38,959 bases of DNA from Bacteroides sp. (GCA_011053095.1 DRHS01000222.1:1-38959); one strand, 5' to 3'. Positions 26,483 through 34,585 are shown, counted from the stretch's first letter. Notes: generated by a model from the sequence alone, not told the origin. Translations and numbers: made by a program.

Positions 26483-26505
26483 TTTATATAAACTTCTTAT
26501 ATAAA
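26483..26505. promoter_or_regulatory. 23-bp palindrome, candidate PadR operator
   Basis: Perfect 9-bp arms TTTATATAA (26483-26491) and TTATATAAA (26497-26505) surround a 5-base spacer ACTTC. It ends two bases upstream of the -33 box of padR and 14 bases from the -33-like box of the divergent peptidase operon. PadR regulators commonly bind palindromes near their own promoters, so autoregulation is inferred. Confidence 0.6.
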
Positions 26506-26507
26506 AG

Positions 26508-26539
26508 TTTGCAATATATCGAAATCTTATATATATTTG
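26508..26539 (+). promoter_or_regulatory. Consensus -33/-7 promoter abutting the padR start codon
   Basis: TTTG (26508-26511), exactly 20 bases, then TATATTTG (26532-26539) is a perfect Bacteroidota promoter. The padR ATG begins at 26544, only four bases after the -7 box. The predicted transcription start therefore coincides with the start codon, giving a leaderless message. Confidence 0.75.
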
Positions 26540-26543
26540 AGCC

Positions 26544-26894
26544 ATGATATCTAATGAACTATTGAAGGGAACCCTTAAAACGATCGTTTTGAATCTAATC
26601 GCAGAGAAAGGAAGAATGTATGGCTACGAAATCACCCAGGAGGTCGAAAAACTTTCCGACGGGAAAATCAAACTTACCTGGGGAGCGCTCTACCCGACCT
26701 TGCATAAACTGGAGGCTGACGGAATGATTGTGCCGGAGGAGTACAATATCGGAAAAAGAGTCAGGAAGTATTATCGTCTGACCCCGGAAGGGGAGAAGAC
26801 CTCCAGGGACAAGGTTGAGGAATTCATGGAATTTGTAAGAATCATGAAACAAATTTTAAAACCCTCTCCTGGTCTCAGCCTGAATCATGTATGA
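26544..26894 (+). CDS. PadR family transcriptional regulator
   Basis: A 116-residue winged-helix repressor-type protein. The N-terminal domain contains ELLKGTLKTIVLNLIAEKGRMYGYEITQEV and the recognition region KLTWGALYPTLHKLEADGMI. The wing RKYYRLTPEGEK and a short C-terminal dimerisation helix complete the PadR-N architecture. Related small PadR proteins repress membrane-protein genes and respond to ligands or membrane stress. It overlaps the next gene by eight bases, indicating translational coupling. A strong promoter and a 23-bp palindrome lie immediately upstream. The effector is unknown. Confidence 0.93.
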   Translation: MISNELLKGTLKTIVLNLIAEKGRMYGYEITQEVEKLSDGKIKLTWGALYPTLHKLEADGMIVPEEYNIGKRVRKYYRLTPEGEKTSRDKVEEFMEFVRIMKQILKPSPGLSLNHV

Positions 26895-27759
26895 ATTAAA
26901 TGAAGTGGAGATTGACAAGATCTCCGGTGACATCGATCAGCAGGGATTGACGTATACCCTGTTAAAAAACGAGCTCCTCGACCACATTTGTTGCAATATT
27001 GAAGAAGAGATGGAGAATGGTCTGCACTTTAATGAGGCATATCGGAAAGTAAAACAAGAGATGGGTTCAAGAAGGATCAGGCAGATCCAGGATGAGACCT
27101 TGTATTTAATCAACAAAAAGTATCGAAAAATGAAAAAAACAATGTATGGACTGGGGATAGCAATTCCCATCTTATTAGGTGTTGGACTTGTTCTAAAGTT
27201 GCAGCACTTGCCTGGGGCTGGTTTAATTATTTCTGTAGGTTTCTTAGCAATGGCGGTCCTTTTTATGCCCATTTTTGCCATGGTAAGGATCCGGGATACA
27301 CGCCAGCAAAATGAACCCGTGCCTCTCGGTTTTTACCTTACCGGAATGACTGCCGGGATACTGACCATAATCGGATCATTATTCAAGATCCAGCACATGC
27401 CCGGTGCAGGAATTATGTTAACACTTGGACTGGGAACCATGGCACTTGCTGTGTTACCAATTTATGCAGTACTAAAGATCCGGGATGCACGTGCAAAGAA
27501 TTTGCCGGTGAACATGACCTATTACATTCTCGGTGTAATTGCAGGGATCCTGTTTATTGCCGGCGGTCTGTTCAAGATACAGCACTGGCCGGGGGCAGGT
27601 GTAGTACTCATGGTGTCCTGGCTGGCGGTTGCAGTTATTCTTTTACCCCTTCTTGTTCTCAGCATCCTGAAGCAGGAAGGAAACCGCCTGAACAATTTCC
27701 TCCTGGTTGTGCTGGCATTTTCGGTAATCGCAATTCTGCTCCTGGCACAATTAAGATAG
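26887..27759 (+). CDS. Membrane protein with HAAS-like domain and three GldL-like repeats
   Basis: A 290-residue protein. Residues 1-82 form a soluble helical domain (LLKNELLDHICCNIEEEME, FNEAYRKVKQEMG) resembling the DUF1700/HAAS domains often encoded beside PadR genes. Residues 85-290 hold about seven hydrophobic helices built from three repeats with an exact 63-residue period. LKLQHLPGAG (103-112), FKIQHMPGAG (166-175) and FKIQHWPGAG (229-238) mark the repeats, and IRDTRQQN (135) and IRDARAKN (198) are also 63 apart. The signature matches the first hairpin of GldL, the T9SS/gliding motor subunit. The GldL second-helix glutamate is replaced by Met122, Met185 and Val248. The function is unknown; it may be a membrane sensor paired with PadR. 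A strong terminator follows. Confidence 0.85.
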   Translation: MYELNEVEIDKISGDIDQQGLTYTLLKNELLDHICCNIEEEMENGLHFNEAYRKVKQEMGSRRIRQIQDETLYLINKKYRKMKKTMYGLGIAIPILLGVGLVLKLQHLPGAGLIISVGFLAMAVLFMPIFAMVRIRDTRQQNEPVPLGFYLTGMTAGILTIIGSLFKIQHMPGAGIMLTLGLGTMALAVLPIYAVLKIRDARAKNLPVNMTYYILGVIAGILFIAGGLFKIQHWPGAGVVLMVSWLAVAVILLPLLVLSILKQEGNRLNNFLLVVLAFSVIAILLLAQLR

Positions 27760-27774
27760 CATTCGAATCATGGA

Positions 27775-27823
27775 AACGAGTTTGCAGGTCCCAGATCGGG
27801 TCCTGTAGACTCGTTATTTTTTA
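27775..27823 (+). terminator. Rho-independent terminator after the padR operon
   Basis: Outer stem AACGAGT (27775-27781) with ACTCGTT (27809-27815) and inner stem CAGGTCCC with GGGTCCTG (one T-T mismatch), followed by ATTTTTTATT. It ends the PadR-membrane protein operon. Confidence 0.88.
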
Positions 27824-27938
27824 TTCCTGACCTTTCTTTTTTTCTCGTCAAGGAACATATTGAAAATTATAGATATTTAATGAGGAGTTTTTTGTAACTT
27901 TATTACGCCCACATTTTCAATCGTTTAAGTAAAATGAG

Positions 27939-28020
27939 ATGATTTACAAGAAATTCCTGCCGGTTCTCAACCGGTTTGTTTCGCTCTCCCTCTTGTTATT
28001 CCTGCTGTTTGATACAAATA
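27939..28020 (+). pseudogene. Out-of-frame signal peptide of the next T9SS gene
   Basis: ATG at 27939 opens a frame reading MIYKKFLPVLNRF then VSLSLLLFLLFDT, a textbook signal peptide with a basic n-region and leucine-rich core. After codon ACA (28014-28016) this frame continues AATAGCTCA and stops at the TGA within 28070-28080. The mature protein continues in the frame one base later. Removing one A from 28016-28018 would join FDT directly to IAQSQLPEAIS, with a normal cleavage site. The main frame has a stop at 27940-27942 and no ATG until residue 26. The upstream piece is thus the true N-terminus, separated by a one-base insertion that may be real, programmed or an assembly error. Confidence 0.75.
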
Positions 28021-31000
28021 GCTCAATCCCAGCTCCCCGAAGCCATATCCATAATGCCGGAAGATGCCTCGGGCTTTGATGAAATCACCCTGACCTTTGA
28101 TCCAAAAAAGGCCTGCATTCCGGATGGCCACGGTGGTTTATCCGGACTGGATTCCGTTTTTATGGAATCTTCAGCCGTGCTGCTCTTTGAAGAAAAAGAC
28201 TGGTGGCATCATCGCATCTCAACATGGGAAATGGGATTGGACAGCACCCTCCCCTGTCTTTATCTTAATGATGACAGCCTTTTCAGTATCACTTTTACCC
28301 CCTCGGCGTTTTATGGGACAGGAACCGAATTGATTACAGGTATAGTGGGCGAGTTCTATGAAAGTGGTAGAATAGGACTGGACCATGGAGCAGAAGGGTG
28401 CCAGTATTTCTATATCCCTTTCGAACTGGATACAGCTGAGGTTAGCTTCAGTGTGGATCTGTCCTATCAGACATTTCTGAAAAATTTTGATCCGTTATTC
28501 GATTATGTTGATGTGGTCGGCGATTTTAATAACTGGGGAGATCCTTCGGGGACGGACCTTACAGATCCGGACGGGGACAGTATCTATTCCGTTACCATGA
28601 AGAAATTGTTTGCCGGACAAACCATAAAATACCGGTTCAGGAGAAACAGGAACGATGGGACATCTGAAACTCTTGATTCCTCTGGATACAGGACCTACAC
28701 CATTCAGGAAGGGGAGAACAATCTTTCTCACTGGTACAATGACCAGGAACCATCCATTACTACACTGACGGTCAATGTAAACATGAATTATGGAGAAGAA
28801 TTGGGACTATTCAATCCGGGAACAGATATCGTGGAAATGGAAATGGGCTTCCCACATTTAGATTCATTTAGCACTGACACATTATCTGATCCGGATTCAA
28901 ACGGGATCTACTCTGTTGTTATTGACAGCCTTTGGGTCGGAAGCAATTTTAATTACATTGTTCATGTCAACGGGTCCCAACCGGGAGATGGTGGCTGGCC
29001 TTGGTACACGGTCAAACCCGATGCGAATAGAATGGATTTCTGGTGGGCCTGGATGGATCCTGAGTCTCTACCGGATCTTTTTTTCAGTGGATATCTCGAC
29101 GGGGAGGGCAATAACAATGCCCTGGAGATCATGAATCCAACAGATTCAACTTTGGATCTTGCCGGCTATGGCATCCTGTATACCCTGGATGGAAGCGACT
29201 GGCTGGGTCCATTGAATATGGCCGGAACCCTTGAAAGCAATCGCACCTGGTTAATGGTTCATCCCGGATTTGATTTTTCTGCAATTGATTCTGCCCTGGC
29301 CGTGGATACGGCCTGGGCTGAGCCATGTAATTTCAATGGCAATGATGCCCTGGCACTGGTAAAATTATATGACGGAGGCAGCAAATGGAGGATTCTCGAC
29401 CAAATAGGACTACCCGGGAATGATCCGGGAATTGGCTGGGGTGTAGCAGGTATCCCTGAGGCCACCAGCCTTCACAGACTGGAAAGAAAACAACTCATTG
29501 GTAATGGCAGGCCGGACTGGAATGCCTCGGCAGGCATTTCAGAATACGATTCAGAGTGGAAGGTGTATGGTCCGGAGGTCCCGTTCAGCCTTGGCAAAAC
29601 GGCTGGATTTTTTAATTATGATAACCTGTGGACAGAGATCGATGCTGGTGTGTCCAATACCCTGAACGGCTTTGCTGCAACGGATAATGGCTGGGAATTT
29701 GCTGTCGGAGATATGCGGACAGTGATCTACAAAGAAACCGGGATGACCCAGTGGAATTCCCTGGTCCTTGACATACCGGAAAAAATAAACCTTAACAGCA
29801 TTTTCTTTACAGACTCACTGAACGGATGGATGACCGGCGATGAAGGGATCATCCTTCATACTACAAACGGGATTGATTGGACCTCCCAGACAGCCCCAAC
29901 TTCTGAAAATCTGAACGACATTTTTTTTACGGATTCGGAAAACGGATGGGCGGTTGGAGCAAACATTGCACTCCATACCATTGATGGAGGTCGTACCTGG
30001 GAAGGGCATTTTAGAATATATTGGGCAGAGTATAATAAGGTTCATTTCACCGACAGGGAGCATGGCTGGATTGTGGGCGATATGGATTACGTTATTTACA
30101 CCGATAACGGGGGAGTTGACTGGAACCGGATGACAGAAATTCAATGGATAGACGGAAGCAGGTACAAGGATATTTATTTTATAAACTCCAACTGCGGATG
30201 GATTGTGAGTAACCGGGGGATTTACAGTACAAAAGATGGAGGAAGCACCTGGACAAAGCAAATCGCACCACAGGATGATGATTATCGTATTCATTTCACC
30301 AGTCCCCTGGTGGGCTGGCTTATAAGTGACCAGGAAATTTACAGTACACGCGACGGCGGCATAACCTGGAGTCCGCAGTACTTCCCGGATGTAAACAAGC
30401 CCTTGAAGGATTTGTATTTTTCCAGCTCAAATAATGGATGGATTGTTGGAGAAAACGGGCTGATCCTTCACACTGAAGATGGTTGGATTTCCCAAACTTC
30501 CCCGACCGGCAGCAATCTGAGGGCGATAACTTTTAGCGATGACAGCATCGGATGGATCGTCGGTAATGATGGCACGGTTTTAAAGACCGTTAATGCCGGC
30601 CAGACCTGGGATACCATCAACCTGAATCATGCTGACAATCCCAATGCTGGGTATTTTGATATTTTCTTTATTGATCCAATGACGGGATGGATTGGAGGAG
30701 ATGGCACGTTTGCTACAAAAGACGGCGGAAAAACATGGGATAGGCAGGGTCCTATGGGATATCTATATGCTGTTTATTTCATTGATCGCAGCAGGGGATG
30801 GGCCGTTGGAAACGGAGGGGAAATTGCACGGACAACAGACGGTGGAGAAACCTGGATCAGAACTCCCAAAGGCACAGAAAATTTCTACGATGTTTATTTT
30901 GTGGATTCTCTTAACGGATGGTTGGTAGGAGAATACGGACGCATACTTCATTCGGAAAACGGGGGGATAAGCTGGACCAACCAGTCCGGAGGATACACCA

Positions 31001-32661
31001 ACACCCGGCTTGAAACGGTTTATTTTAAAGATACACTAAACGGGATTGCCATCAGCGACAACGAGATATTAAGAACAGAAAATGGTGGAGCTTCCTGGGA
31101 AGTCAGCAGCGGTTTCGGAGGACACCCGAAATTGCATTTTATAGACTCCCTGAGCGGCTGGGTCACAAGTGAAAAAGATGAGATATGGCATACAAGGGAC
31201 GGAGGAATCAATTGGTTATCAACTTCCACCGATGCAAATGAATACTTGAGTGACCAGTTTTTCCAGAACGAAAGAATCGGCTGGGCAGTGGGAGATAACG
31301 GGACTATCATGAGGACATCCTCCGGGGGATGCAAGGATCCCTTTGTGAACCTTCCCGGTATAGCCAGGATATGTGAGGGTGAAGAGATCATACTTTCGGT
31401 TGGAGAGAATTATACCTATTCCTGGAATACGGGTTCCACGGGTTCTTCCATAACGGTATCTTCTGCCGGTTGGTACCGGGTTGATGTGGGGAACCGCTGC
31501 GGAGCGGTAGCATCTGACAGTGTATATTTGGAGGTTATAATTCCCCTGGACTTTCAATTTGTAGTAGAGGGTGAAACCGCTTTTTGCATGGGAGAAGATG
31601 TTCTTCTGACCTGCTTTCCCAATACCACCGCCTGGGAGGATAATTGGGAGGATAATTACTTGTTCCGATGGGAAAATGATACTGGATTCATCGACAGTGA
31701 AAGTTATCGGGCCGATACAGGCGGATATATTTCAGTCTCTATAAAAGATCATTTTGGTTGTATTGCGACCGATTCTATTTTATTGTTTGAACAAAATCCT
31801 TTCAATGAAGAAGAGATCTGCCTTGTTACCATTGATTTGCATACTGGTAAAAATATGATCATCTGGGATAAAACACCCGATGTCGGCACATTAAATTATA
31901 ACATATACCGGGAAAGCGGAGCTATAGGCAAGTATGAACTTATCGGAACCATACCCTATGATCAACTGAGTATATTTAAAGATACAAACTCCCTGCCTGA
32001 AGCCCGGCAGTATCTATATAAAATGGCATCGGTGGACAGTTGCGGAAATGAATCTGAATTCAGCAACTACCACAAACCCCTGTTCCTTCAATATGTAAGT
32101 TCCGTAGGAGGTGTAAACCTCCAGTGGAGTGATTATGTAATTGAAGGGAATCCTTTCGATTTTGTCACCTATGAAATCTACCGGGGATCCGATTCCATTT
32201 CCCTGAATAAAATCACGGAAGTGCCTGCCAGTCTCGACCGGTATATCGACACTGATGGTGATGTTTTGAACCATAAGTACTACTATCGTGTAGCGGGCGT
32301 AAAGGAAACGCCATGCTTTCCGAGCGGTACTGGCAAAGCAGAAACCGAGTACAGGAGCTCGATATCTAATATGGAAGACAACGGAATTGGAACAGGCTTG
32401 AATGATTTCCGGGGTAAAAGTAACAATGCCCTGCTGATTTATCCGAATCCTTTCTCAGACAGAACCTTGATTAAATTCCCAAATCCTGATCATAGCAGGT
32501 ATCAATTATACATCAGCGATCTTAATGGTAAAATTGTAAAGACCATTGAAAACATACATCAAGAAAGCTTCGAGTTAAGTTCCGACGGTTTGAAGAAAGG
32601 GATCTTTTTCATTGAACTCCGGGGTTCTGATAATTTCAGGGGTAAGATCATTATCCAGTAA
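27976..32661 (+). CDS. Large T9SS protein with 14 YCF48/BNR-type repeats (frameshifted N-terminus)
   Basis: A 1561-codon open frame (a TTG is the only start-like codon). Its real start is probably the ATG at 27939 in the neighbouring frame. Layout in ORF numbering: a glycogen-binding-like beta-sandwich with VVGDFNNWGDPSG (about 150-260) and a second one (270-350). Next is a lamin-tail-like domain (LFFSGYLDGEGNNNALEIMN, about 370-530). Then come 14 YCF48-like propeller repeats of about 40 residues with GW and DGGxTW signatures (about 560-1115). Ig/PKD-like modules (SVGENYTYSWNTGSTG) and a double FnIII module (about 1280-1460) follow. A type A sorting domain closes the protein (IYPNPFSDRTLIKFP, LNGKIVKTIENI, KKGIFFIELRGSDNFRGKIIIQ). 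It is predicted to be surface-bound, with the role inferred as adhesion or glycan binding. Confidence 0.85.
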   Translation: MFRSPSCYSCCLIQIAQSQLPEAISIMPEDASGFDEITLTFDPKKACIPDGHGGLSGLDSVFMESSAVLLFEEKDWWHHRISTWEMGLDSTLPCLYLNDDSLFSITFTPSAFYGTGTELITGIVGEFYESGRIGLDHGAEGCQYFYIPFELDTAEVSFSVDLSYQTFLKNFDPLFDYVDVVGDFNNWGDPSGTDLTDPDGDSIYSVTMKKLFAGQTIKYRFRRNRNDGTSETLDSSGYRTYTIQEGENNLSHWYNDQEPSITTLTVNVNMNYGEELGLFNPGTDIVEMEMGFPHLDSFSTDTLSDPDSNGIYSVVIDSLWVGSNFNYIVHVNGSQPGDGGWPWYTVKPDANRMDFWWAWMDPESLPDLFFSGYLDGEGNNNALEIMNPTDSTLDLAGYGILYTLDGSDWLGPLNMAGTLESNRTWLMVHPGFDFSAIDSALAVDTAWAEPCNFNGNDALALVKLYDGGSKWRILDQIGLPGNDPGIGWGVAGIPEATSLHRLERKQLIGNGRPDWNASAGISEYDSEWKVYGPEVPFSLGKTAGFFNYDNLWTEIDAGVSNTLNGFAATDNGWEFAVGDMRTVIYKETGMTQWNSLVLDIPEKINLNSIFFTDSLNGWMTGDEGIILHTTNGIDWTSQTAPTSENLNDIFFTDSENGWAVGANIALHTIDGGRTWEGHFRIYWAEYNKVHFTDREHGWIVGDMDYVIYTDNGGVDWNRMTEIQWIDGSRYKDIYFINSNCGWIVSNRGIYSTKDGGSTWTKQIAPQDDDYRIHFTSPLVGWLISDQEIYSTRDGGITWSPQYFPDVNKPLKDLYFSSSNNGWIVGENGLILHTEDGWISQTSPTGSNLRAITFSDDSIGWIVGNDGTVLKTVNAGQTWDTINLNHADNPNAGYFDIFFIDPMTGWIGGDGTFATKDGGKTWDRQGPMGYLYAVYFIDRSRGWAVGNGGEIARTTDGGETWIRTPKGTENFYDVYFVDSLNGWLVGEYGRILHSENGGISWTNQSGGYTNTRLETVYFKDTLNGIAISDNEILRTENGGASWEVSSGFGGHPKLHFIDSLSGWVTSEKDEIWHTRDGGINWLSTSTDANEYLSDQFFQNERIGWAVGDNGTIMRTSSGGCKDPFVNLPGIARICEGEEIILSVGENYTYSWNTGSTGSSITVSSAGWYRVDVGNRCGAVASDSVYLEVIIPLDFQFVVEGETAFCMGEDVLLTCFPNTTAWEDNWEDNYLFRWENDTGFIDSESYRADTGGYISVSIKDHFGCIATDSILLFEQNPFNEEEICLVTIDLHTGKNMIIWDKTPDVGTLNYNIYRESGAIGKYELIGTIPYDQLSIFKDTNSLPEARQYLYKMASVDSCGNESEFSNYHKPLFLQYVSSVGGVNLQWSDYVIEGNPFDFVTYEIYRGSDSISLNKITEVPASLDRYIDTDGDVLNHKYYYRVAGVKETPCFPSGTGKAETEYRSSISNMEDNGIGTGLNDFRGKSNNALLIYPNPFSDRTLIKFPNPDHSRYQLYISDLNGKIVKTIENIHQESFELSSDGLKKGIFFIELRGSDNFRGKIIIQ

Positions 32662-32738
32662 TCAATACATTCAAATCAAATCGATACGAATAGCCTAAAA
32701 CCTTAGTATAATATTCTTCAAACAATATTTCCTTGACT

Positions 32739-32918
32739 TCAAATCATTTGTACAGGCATAGGCCCGGGTGATTCGGCATACCAAACCTCATGACGTGTGA
32801 GTCCATACCTTTGATTTAAATCATCAAATTCATTTTTTTTGGATCCTGAAAGATCTGAATTCCAGCTTTTCCAGGCTTCCACCTGATCACCTTTAATTGG
32901 TGCTACTACGAGTCCCAT
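32739..32918 (-). pseudogene. Short DUF6176-like protein or remnant
   Basis: A 59-codon frame from ATG (32916-32918) to TGA (32739-32741), read MGLVVAPIKGDQVEAWKSWN, then DLSGSKKNEFDDLNQRYG and LTRHEVWYAESPGPMPVQMI. The pattern of an amphipathic helix with paired Trp followed by GLTRHEVWYAE resembles the first half of small DUF6176-like proteins. The expected second half is missing and is not recovered in the other frames downstream. It is probably a truncated gene, though a genuine 59-residue protein is possible. It is shorter than usual gene-caller limits and lies in the gap between the T9SS gene and the enolase gene. Confidence 0.5.
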
Positions 32919-33023
32919 AATATTTTTTTTTAGTTTATAGATAATTCGTTGTTAGATATATAAATATAAGAAAAAAAGATCTGAAAATCTAAATATAGTT
33001 GACTAACAGATCAAAAATTTGGA

Positions 33024-33179
33024 TTAATCGCTAATAAATGAAATATGAATTGGTACTGGTCCATAAATAAAGACCCGGTTTTCATCAGCATGGTATCCAC
33101 CTGCTGAAATCGCAAGTTGCGGGGGAGTTTCTTGTGGTCGTTTTTCTTTGTTGAAAATTGATACCGAATAATTTATTCC
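33024..33179 (-). other. Open protein-like segment without a start codon
   Basis: A 51-codon minus-strand frame between a TAA and the TAA at 33024-33026, reading NYSVSIFNKEKRPQETPPQ then LAISAGGYHADENRVF and IYGPVPIHISFISD. The composition is protein-like, but there is no ATG, GTG or TTG at a plausible place and no family was recognised. It may be the tail of a gene cut off near 33180, where the enolase gene region begins. Otherwise the interval 32919-33220 shows only AT-rich DNA. Confidence 0.25.
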
Positions 33180-33220
33180 TTAAATTCAGAAAAAATGAAT
33201 AAAACTAATTCAAAGGGATC

Positions 33221-34585
33221 ATGAATAACAGAAGAGAGTTACTTAAAGCAATGGCCTTGCTACCGCTGGCAGCCTGTACCAGAGCAGTAGATATTAATGA
33301 TACAACAGATTCACCTCAACCCGGTCCGAGTCCCGCAGGATGGTTGCCGGTTGATAAGGATCTCAATCTTCAGAAGGTTAAAATAAAAAAAGTTAAGGCG
33401 ATCCTTACAGCCCCCTACGGTATTGAGCTTGTGATAGTAAAGGTTGAAACGGACCAGCCCGGGCTTCATGGTATCGGATGTGCCACATTTCGGCAAAGGG
33501 CCCTTACGGTTGCATCTGCAGTTGACGATTACCTGGACGATTTTTGCCGGGATAAGGATGTAAGCAATATCGAGGATATCTGGCAAACCGCTTATGTAAG
33601 TTCATATTGGCGCAATGGTCCGGTATTGAACAATGCGCTCAGCGGATTGGATCAGGCGTTGTGGGATATTAAAGGTAAGATGGCCGGAATGCCTGTATAT
33701 CAGCTATTGGGAGGTAAAACAAGATTTGCTGTTGACACCTATACCAGTGCTTCTGGTCGTACACCGGAGGCCTGTATGGACAATGTTGCAAATTTCAGGG
33801 AGCAGGGATACCGGCACATACGCATTCAACTGGGAGGTTATGGTGCAACTCACCTTTCTGAACATCCCCCGTACAAGGATCATGGATTTGGGCATCCCGA
33901 TGATAACACCATGGATCCCCAGGCATATAAAAGAGGTATTGTTGAATTGTTCCGATTGGCCAGGAAAAAGTTCGGGGATGGGATTGAATTTTTGCATGAT
34001 ATGCATGAGAGGCTTGAGCCAATGGATGCTATCGATCTAATTAAAAAGTTAGAAGAATACAGACCATTTTTTATTGAAGATCCTTTTTCGCCTGAAAATA
34101 TGGGTTGGTTTAAAATGCTTCGTCAGCAGAGCAGCGTTCCCATTGCCATGGGGGAACTTTTCAATAATCCGCATGAATGGATTGAACCTATGAGCCAGCG
34201 TATGTATGATTTTATCCGTATCCATATTTCGCAGATAGGCGGTATTACTCCTGCTATGAAAGTTGCCCGGCTGGGGGAATGGTTCAATGTGAGGACCGCC
34301 TGGCACGGTCCAAGAGATACTTCCCCTGTAGGACATGCAGCAAACGCTCATATTGACCTGGCCATTTGGAATTTTGGTATTCAGGAAGGGAAATCATGGA
34401 ATGATCTCACCCATGAGGTATTTCCGGGTGCACCGAAGATTGAAAATGGTTACCTGTTTGTGAACGAGGCACCAGGACTGGGAATAGATATCGATGAAGA
34501 GAAAGCTAAAAAATACTCCCTGCCTAATTATAATTATAAATGGACCCAGGTGAGGAAAGCAGACGGTACACCAGTCAGGCCCTGA
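33221..34585 (+). CDS. Exported enolase-superfamily enzyme, mannonate dehydratase (ManD/RspA)-like
   Basis: A 454-residue enolase-superfamily protein of the mandelate racemase/ManD branch. The capping domain includes NALSGLDQALWDIKGKMAGMPVYQLLGGK. The barrel carries metal ligands Asp260 (FLHDMHER), Glu286 (FIEDPF) and Glu312 (AMGELF). Their 26-residue spacings equal those in characterised D-mannonate dehydratases. A further His at 262 and WHGPRDTSPVGHAANAHIDLA complete the site. The N-terminus MNNRRELLKAMALLPLAAC has a twin-arginine pair and a lipobox-like LAAC, so an exported lipoprotein is predicted. This is unusual, because characterised ManD enzymes are cytoplasmic. No uronate-pathway genes lie beside it, so the true substrate is open. 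A GH71/99-like hydrolase is the nearest carbohydrate gene. Confidence 0.87.
   Translation: MNNRRELLKAMALLPLAACTRAVDINDTTDSPQPGPSPAGWLPVDKDLNLQKVKIKKVKAILTAPYGIELVIVKVETDQPGLHGIGCATFRQRALTVASAVDDYLDDFCRDKDVSNIEDIWQTAYVSSYWRNGPVLNNALSGLDQALWDIKGKMAGMPVYQLLGGKTRFAVDTYTSASGRTPEACMDNVANFREQGYRHIRIQLGGYGATHLSEHPPYKDHGFGHPDDNTMDPQAYKRGIVELFRLARKKFGDGIEFLHDMHERLEPMDAIDLIKKLEEYRPFFIEDPFSPENMGWFKMLRQQSSVPIAMGELFNNPHEWIEPMSQRMYDFIRIHISQIGGITPAMKVARLGEWFNVRTAWHGPRDTSPVGHAANAHIDLAIWNFGIQEGKSWNDLTHEVFPGAPKIENGYLFVNEAPGLGIDIDEEKAKKYSLPNYNYKWTQVRKADGTPVRP

Noticed and set aside
28014-28020. Programmed frameshift site as an established mechanism
   Set aside because: No classical slippery heptamer, stem-loop or stop-codon context was seen at ACAAATA, so it is kept only as an alternative to an indel.
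29800-31330. Direct DNA repeats suggestive of a CRISPR or satellite array
   Set aside because: Similarity is at the protein level (YCF48 repeats with DGGxTW) with variable codons and no constant spacers.
32680-32735. Terminator after the large T9SS gene
   Set aside because: Only a weak AATATT inverted repeat with no GC stem or proper T tract.
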